A stretch of 64,000 nucleotides of DNA from Bretschneidera sinensis (Eukaryota > Streptophyta > Magnoliopsida > Brassicales > Akaniaceae), in NCBI GenBank assembly GCA_023935145.1, contig CM043705.1, positions 20,896,501 to 20,960,500 on the forward strand, given 5' to 3'. The notes beneath the pieces were generated by a model that had not been told where the DNA came from, made no database searches, and worked only from the letters and a program-made list of their open reading frames with translations. Of this stretch, positions 58,483 through 64,000 are shown in pieces; the first letter of the stretch is position 1, and every line of letters starts with the position of its first letter. Made by a program: the position numbers and the translations under genes.

Positions 58483-58758
58483 CAATATACCGGCACTTTC
58501 AAGCGCAGTAATATGCAGAACATTTCGTATTCTGACGCTTTCAAGCGTCGGAATATGAAATTTGTTTCAAGCATATACAGGCTCTTAAAAGCACCGCAAT
58601 ATGCAATAAGATTCGCATATAATGTCGCTTTGAAGCGCTAATATATGTTCTTTGAATATTGCGGCGCACAACAAATAAAGCGCGACGGTTGATATATTGC
58701 GACGTTTGTATGAAGTGTCAGAAATAAGGTGTCCGCAAGTGTCATTCATCTTGTAGTG
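58483..58758 (-). repeat. CACTA terminus with subterminal repeats
   Basis: Inverted motifs GACGCTTTCAAGCGTC, CGCTTTGAAGCGCT and several GC(G/A)CCGCAATATGC-like units precede the terminal CTTGTAGTG. Such clusters bind the element-encoded DNA-binding protein in En/Spm-type transposons. Confidence 0.8.
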
Positions 58759-59800
58759 TATTGGACAACCTCATTTCTTTTCTTGCTCTTTTCAACAATT
58801 TCACCCAATTACTGATCATCAAAACCTATCATAATATCTCTATTAGAATTTTTATTTTATTCTCCAATTCTTTTATATTTCATATTTTTAAATTTTAATA
58901 CCCAATTTCGGATAATTTCATGTATGCATAAAAATTTAATTGTCTTTAATTTAACTTTCAACAAAAAAAAAAAATTCTTTTTGTTCATACTTGAATTCAA
59001 ATTCAAATTTTATCTAAAGAAATACTTAAAATAACTTCAAAATTTCAAACTTTCATAATAAATTCCGTAAATGTTACCTTTCAAAGTTTTTTTCCCCAAT
59101 TTCCTTGAAAATCCTTCCATGAACTTCAATCAATTCCAACCATCAAATCTTTCTGTCCCAAAGTATTTAGAAGTATTTTTCTATAATTCTAAAAAGAGAG
59201 CAATTTTTTATAGAGAGAAACAGATTTTTAAAGTAATTTTAACTTGAAAAACAGTTTTTAATACACAAGACACAGTCTGACCGGTCGGTTGCCCGGTTAA
59301 CTGGCTCAGCCTTTCTCTTTATTTTCAAAAACACCGTCAAACCTAACCGGTCTGCAGCTAAGTCAACCAATCCAGCCCTTTTTAATTTAATTATGATTCT
59401 GCAGCTGGTCACATTCATTTAAAATTTACGGTTTTATCATTATTTAATTACAATTTTATTATTCTTTTTTTAAAATCAAATTTTCATATTTTCTTCGTTC
59501 AAATAAATTTTTAAAAATTACGAAAAATTATATTTCTTTCCTTAAAAATTTTTAAATATTTTCCTTAACTTTCTTCTATATTTTTCTTCAAAATTTCTTT
59601 CATTTAAAACTTTTAATTTCACAAAAATTCAGAACTTTTCTTTTTCAATTTTTTAAAAACTTTTTTCAATAAAATTCTCAATGTCATCTCTCAAAAATTA
59701 TAACAAATCAATAATAAATTTTTCATGTATATATTATTTAATTTAATATAATTTATATCAAATTATTACTTTACCCTTAATTACAAGGATATGGGTTACA
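58759..59800 (-). repeat. G1 5' LTR, segment 2
   Basis: Aligns with 39540-40835 of the 3' LTR without the MITE and ends AAGGATATGGGTTACA at 59800. Shared blocks include GGTCGGTTGCCCGGTTAACT versus GGTTGGCTACCCAACCGACT. Confidence 0.87.
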
Positions 59801-60729
59801 AACTATTGAAGACAAATTGCATACCTGTGTCAAATGCTATTTTTGTAAGTGATGCCCTTTTGGATGGGTTCTATGTGACCAAAGCAGTGGTGGGAGTCAT
59901 GTGAAAAGTTACTAGAAAATATGGATTAGGGTTGAAGGACCACCATGACGAAGGTTTATTTTGGACTTTAGAAAGCGTGTCTTTTCGTAGGCAAGCTGCT
60001 AATCTTCCAGGAACGATTAGTTTTTCTGTGGAAGAGGAAATTTTGAAAGTGTTTGTTGTGTTTTTTGCTGTTGCCTTCGTTGTTATTTTTTTTTTTTGGA
60101 AAATATATAAGGTGGTATTTATAAAGGTAAAACTTCCTCATCTTCTTTGTCTAAAAGATCCTGGACCTTGGGGGAACTATTCCTACCCCTGGTTACAACT
60201 CTGCAACTATTGATATATGTGTAGTACTGCTATAGAAGTCATACTATATCATCATCGCCTTTTTTTTGTTCTTCAATGCAGTCCCCACTTCTTATACTTT
60301 AGTCTCATACTGCATATATTGAAACAAATGATAAGGTGATGCAAGTGGGAGGTTATCTAGAAGGAGGTGTCGTTTCGTTCGGTGCTTAATTTCTGGTCCA
60401 AAAGATCTTGTGGTGAACAAGGGGATGGGCTTACGTGTGTTCAAAGAGTATGATAGATGGCTAGTCATGTGATTAAGAGCTGATTTGAGGCTTTAATGAT
60501 GCTTTAGGCTAAACCAAATTATATTTTAGTTCGTCGATTAGCATATGGCACTGTATGTACGTGTTGGGGTGAAAGACTCATGCTCACTGTTGTAGTTTTT
60601 GCATTTTGGATGACCAATCAGTGCGTACATGTGTATAGAGAATAAGATTACTCTCTAAGCTATCACTTAGGATTTCAAGTGGATTGCTATGTGTACTTTG
60701 GGATCGCAATATTAATTAGACAAGACACA
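59801..60729. other. Unassigned region right of G1
   Basis: No recognisable gene or TE. A 93-codon plus-strand frame (59932-60213) has a hydrophobic middle but no family resemblance and no supporting context, so I do not call it a gene. Confidence 0.4.
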
Positions 60730-61016
60730 CACTACAACATAACTCGCAGACGCCGTCGTTTTTTTAAGTATATTTCGGCGCTTTAAAATGCCACAATATG
60801 ATATCGGTGCTTTCACCAAACATTAGATAAAGTGTCAGTATGTATGGTGTCCCAACATTTTAAAGTGCCAATAGTTTGTTGCGCTTTAAAGCGCCACAAT
60901 CACAATATATTGACGCTTTAAAGCGCCACAAAATATTGGAGCTTTGAAGCGCCACAAAATTATGGAACTTTAAAGCACCACGATACGAGAATATTGTGGC
61001 ACTTTAAAGCGTCATA
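60730..61016 (-). mobile_element. Terminus of a second CACTA element
   Basis: Starts CACTACAACATAACTC, a CACTA-type end, followed by at least seven subterminal motifs built on GCGCTTTAAAGCGCC or variants (for example 60882-60895, 60910-60925). The motif is close to the subterminal repeats at 58483-58740 but not identical. The opposite end was not found. Confidence 0.75.
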
Positions 61017-61065
61017 ATACACATGGCTTATGTTTTTGCACTATTTTGGGTTTAATATCAACACT

Positions 61066-61068
<3 letters not shown>

Positions 61069-61120
<52 letters not shown>
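61069..61120. repeat. (TA)n microsatellite
   Basis: About 26 uninterrupted TA units between the second CACTA terminus and its coding remnant. Confidence 0.95.
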
Positions 61121-61121
<1 letters not shown>

Positions 61122-61289
61122 CTCTTGTTCTTCAATATATATATCATCAAATCCATATAAATTCAAATATCAATACCTAAGTCATTTCATTAACATAAAA
61201 AACATTCATTGTTAACCATGTAAATTCATACAAAACCAAGTAATTGAATGAAGTCTGAATAAATCTTTTAAGTATCATTATACTTGAAA

Positions 61290-61676
61290 TCAAATATGAG
61301 ATCCTCCATTAACCAACCGTTGCAGTAAAAACTTTAGCTCATCCATTTGGGACTGCATGCTAGTCATTTGGTCATCGTGCTTCGTCGTTATTTCCTGAAT
61401 CTGATGCTCATGCTTTTTATTGATTTCTTCTATTTGTGCTTTCAAATTATGTATCTCTTCAGTATAAGCTCTATTGTATCCCACATCATTCCTAATTTGA
61501 GCTGAAAATCCAAACACGTCAGTGAGATTAACTCCAAACCCTTGACCTCGTACATGTCCAGAACTCTCTTCACCCATAAGTTTTGTGAAGACTTCATTTT
61601 ATATTTGTAAATTGTTACTAGCGTCAGAAGATCCTGAAGCAGCAACAAGTTCAGCCACACGAGCTTCAGAAGTCTC
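61290..61676 (-). pseudogene. Last exon of a CACTA-associated protein (Transposase_24 type)
   Basis: On the minus strand an acceptor TTGTAG precedes ETSEARVAELVAASGSSDAS. After a stop near 61600 comes NEVFTKLMGEESSGHVRGQG and a heptad-like coiled-coil tail (EEIHNLKAQIEEINKKHEHQ, MTSMQSQMDELKFLLQ), ending at TGA 61290-61292. The (D)E(V/I)F.K.MG.E..GRVRG motif plus coiled coil is typical of the C-terminal end of plant 'transposase, Ptta/En/Spm' proteins. The stop makes it a probable pseudogene; upstream exons were not recognised. Confidence 0.7.
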
Positions 61677-62817
61677 CTACAATTAAGAAATAACAAAGAT
61701 AATAAACAAACTCCCACAAAGAGTGAGTAGGCATTTGCAACAAAAGTTACATAAAACAAAAGGAACAAAAGTTAAGTAATCAGATTTTACAGAAAAATGG
61801 ACAGAGTTTCCCCTCTTTTTCCATAAAATCTCCTGCAAAAGAAGAACAAAAATATAATTCAAACAAAGTAGGCACAACAAGCTTTCGTATATAATCATTA
61901 TTTTTTTTCATTTTCAAGTCTCGTCACATCAAATATCAGTTTGGCTGTCGTTTCTTAACAAATAAATAAATAAATAAAGCTTAACGGGAAACAAAATTGA
62001 GTAATATTTTATCTGACAAAGGCAGCGTATCTCTTGTGAATTATTTGCCAACAAAAAGTTTTAAGGCTTAAGATCTCTTTATAGAAAATACAATGGTTGA
62101 GTTTCTCTCACGTTCATGTGCATACGGCCCTTCATTATGATCGTATGGTAGGGTAAAAAAGAGTAATACTTTTGCACCATGAGAAAATCTTCAAGCAATT
62201 TTTATTTTCATAACATGCGCAAGAATTCATGATCATTACTTAGTGTTATAATGATGATTTGTGTACAAAACTTCACACAAATAGAACAGTCAACTAATAA
62301 TCACTAATGGACTGCTATATTTAAGTTGCTACTTGACTCTCCTGTCATAAGTTGCAACTTGAATATCACAAGTACCAGCAAACTCTGATGATAATATTAA
62401 ACAACTCAAATGCCGTTTACCAATCACAAGAAGTGTCAGTTACACTCGATTCTTCGGCTAAAACATGAGTAGCTAATGCTAGCCTATTTGCTGGTCGATC
62501 CATGCTTTTGAACAGGATATGGTAGAGCCAATCTTCTAGAAACGTAAATGATTCAAGCTGAACCAAGTTCTAGTATGTTAAGACTTGGCTCATTCAGAGG
62601 CTGTTCACAGATCATACTGATTTCCTTACATCACTTCAACACATGCTCAGAGCATCAGACAAGGAAACAGGGAAACTATTCTGTAGTCTGGATGGCAAAT
62701 TTGCCTTTCATATATATGGGTATCAAGTTTAAATACTCCCATACGAGAATGTTAAGTCTCTGCTATTTTTTCAGGTGGTGTTATGCTTCAAAACTTGCTC
62801 ATAAACTCATCATAAAT
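61677..62817. other. Unassigned region between the second CACTA remnant and the last LTR
   Basis: AT-rich sequence; may include introns and further exons of the minus-strand CACTA protein, but none could be supported. No terminal repeat of the second CACTA was found here. Confidence 0.4.
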
Positions 62818-64000
62818 TGTAACGATCCATCCCGGGTTGGTTACCCCCGAAACGATGTCATCACATTTTGAGAATCTCAGCATGACACATATATGCAACC
62901 ATAAAAATAAATAACACCAAAAGAAATTTACATTAATCTAATCTTTAAACATTCTATACAATGTAAAATGCACGAATATTTACAAATAAATTTTTTATTT
63001 TATTTTCTCATTAGTCTGAGGATGTTGACACGTACGTGGCTTACAGAAAATGACTCAACTCACCAAACTATTTGTTAAGCCTGCTACCTGAAAATAATTG
63101 TACAATGAAGAGTGAGTTTTACAAGCTCAGTGAATTAAATTTACCAAAAGTACTCATTTGTATAAATAGTTTTTTAATATTTAAATCAATTTATATCTCC
63201 TACACTTGATTCTAGCACTCTACTATCACTACCCATGTCATAATATTCATTCTCTATCATTCTCTTCCTATTATTTATTGGTTCACCTCAAGACCATCAA
63301 TTATCTCATAATTACCTCGCAATGAGGGTCACATCATAAAGTCTATCATTTAGATAGTTCTTATCACCATAAAATAGCACACCACACCTCAGCATTTCAA
63401 TAATTTTATCACCATAATTGTCTCTCTCTGTGAGACTCATTCATCTATGATTTAATTCACAATCACACACCACACATAAGCATTTCAATAATGCAAGCAA
63501 TAATTAAATCAAACGTCAGGCATGAATGATTATGATGGGAACATCTTCCCACCTGTCGACAGGTTATTATTATCTTAGACCAGCCCCTTTTCGGTTCTTT
63601 ACAGCTTATCCCGGCTGTCACGGAATTTATTTCCAGCATATACCGGCTGTCAAGGTGTCCTTTTTATTTCCAGCATATACCGGCTGTCACAGTTGTTCTA
63701 TTAGACCGACCCGTTCCCGGTTCTTTCGGTTATTTTTTTAATGCATATGCACATGAACAATAATATGAAATATGTATATAAACAGTAATATAAAAATAAT
63801 ATAAATTCAAAACACTTAAATTGACTATCCTGATTATTCTCAAATTTATATAACTAAAATTCCACTAAATTCCTCTTATCCCAAATCACATCAAATCATC
63901 CATTGAAAGCTTACCAAGATCCACTAAATTTCATCCAAAATCACATCAAATCATCCCTCAAAGTTTGTCAATATCCATTAAAATTCATCTCCTCAAAATT
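62818..64000 (-). repeat. G2-like Tekay LTR running off the window
   Basis: Begins TGTAACGATCCATCCCGGGTTGG and tracks the reversed end of the G2 3' LTR (TGTAATGACCCATCCCGGGTTGG from 39119 leftward). Contains three inverted subrepeats with TTTCCAGCATATACCGGCTG (63628-63690), the same core as the 36-bp repeats at 38033-38325. Whether it is a solo LTR or part of an element cannot be told, as the window ends. Confidence 0.87.

Larger units (their letters stand above)
50303..58758 (-). mobile_element. CACTA transposon (Tnp2 type) inserted in the G1 5' LTR, left end lost
   Basis: The right terminus ends CATCTTGTAGTG at 58758, the reverse of the canonical CACTACAAGATG inverted repeat, and the G1 LTR resumes immediately (TATTGGACAACC). 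Just inside it (58483-58740) are subterminal repeats such as CGACGCTTTCAAGCGTCG. The minus-strand transposase region includes Transpos_assoc, Tnp2, DUF4218-like and DUF4216-like modules in the usual order. No CACTACAAG terminus is visible near 50303. About 480 bp of G1 LTR (the equivalent of 13736-13787 and 39125-39540) is missing between the two flanks, so a deletion probably removed the left end with part of the LTR. Confidence 0.87.
11889..59800 (-). mobile_element. G1: Tekay-like chromovirus (Ty3/Gypsy), expanded by nested insertions
   Basis: Outermost TE. 3' LTR: 11889-12137, 13235-13787 and 39125-40835, interrupted by a solo LTR and by G2. Internal region: 40836-41029 plus 47063-49520, split by Copia C. 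5' LTR: 49521-about 50302 plus 58759-59800, split by a CACTA element. The two LTRs share the start TGTAACGA(C/T)CC and the segment TTGGACAACCTCATTTC. They end GATATTACA or GGGTTACA. Next to the 3' LTR lies a polypurine tract, AAGGAGGGTAGAAT (minus strand). The primer site near 49505-49520 is a degraded TTGGTATCAGAGC. The internal region retains gag, the integrase end and a chromodomain remnant; protease, RT and RNase H are deleted near 48240. I could not find a matching target duplication (TATAA left, AACTA right), so the outer boundaries are the least certain part. Confidence 0.8.

Noticed and set aside
59932..60213. 93-codon plus-strand frame with a hydrophobic stretch
   Set aside because: No homology recognised, no splice or regulatory context, and composition fits random AT-rich sequence with a T run.

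Overview
This window is AT-rich flowering-plant (probably eudicot) nuclear DNA. The evidence is a spliced plant amino-acid transporter gene, plant-type Copia and chromodomain-carrying Gypsy retrotransposons, a Tnp2-type CACTA transposon and a Stowaway MITE. I saw no tRNA, rRNA, organellar insert or bacterial-type gene organisation. Only one host gene is recognisable; nearly everything else is transposable-element (TE) DNA in nested layers.

Layout. (1) 435-9252, minus: an apparently intact 8-exon, 441-codon LHT-type (lysine/histidine transporter-like) permease gene. Its third intron is expanded to 6.6 kb by a 5.1-kb Copia element (2036-7127, 5-bp target duplication ACATA). (2) 9253-11888: intergenic DNA with a 683-bp tandem duplication. 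(3) 11889-59800, minus: one Tekay-like chromovirus (here G1) stretched over about 48 kb by later insertions. Its 3' LTR received a solo Copia LTR (12138-13229), a Stowaway MITE (39852-40113) and a second, plus-strand Tekay-like chromovirus (G2, 13788-39119). G2 in turn carries two related SIRE-like Copia elements: A (about 14070-22378, 3' end lost) and B (26887-36985, both LTRs present). The G1 chromodomain region was hit by Copia C (41030-47062, target duplication TTGCA). The G1 5' LTR was hit by a CACTA transposon (about 50303-58758, one end lost). (4) 59801-62817: mostly unrecognised DNA plus the terminus and coding remnant of a second CACTA element. (5) 62818-64000: another G2-like LTR running off the window.

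The most unusual observation is in Copia A and B. A 12-bp palindrome, CCAGTCGACTGG, occurs as arrays of roughly 5-10 copies in two places of the same element. One is the LTR U3 upstream of the LTR TATA box. The other is the spacer between the RNase H region and a downstream extra ORF. In that spacer the array sits about 12 bp upstream of a second TATA box (TATAAATAG), followed by an AUG-free, pyrimidine-rich leader of about 210 nt. In Copia A the extra ORF starts at the first AUG. This looks like an internal promoter that reuses the LTR enhancer module. The LTR leaders also contain tandem 14-nt hairpins, several with GNRA-type loops.

All TE coding regions carry stops, frameshifts, deletions or lost catalytic residues, so none of these copies looks autonomous. 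Coordinates of LTRs, target duplications and exons were read by hand from the sequence; no alignment or database search was run.
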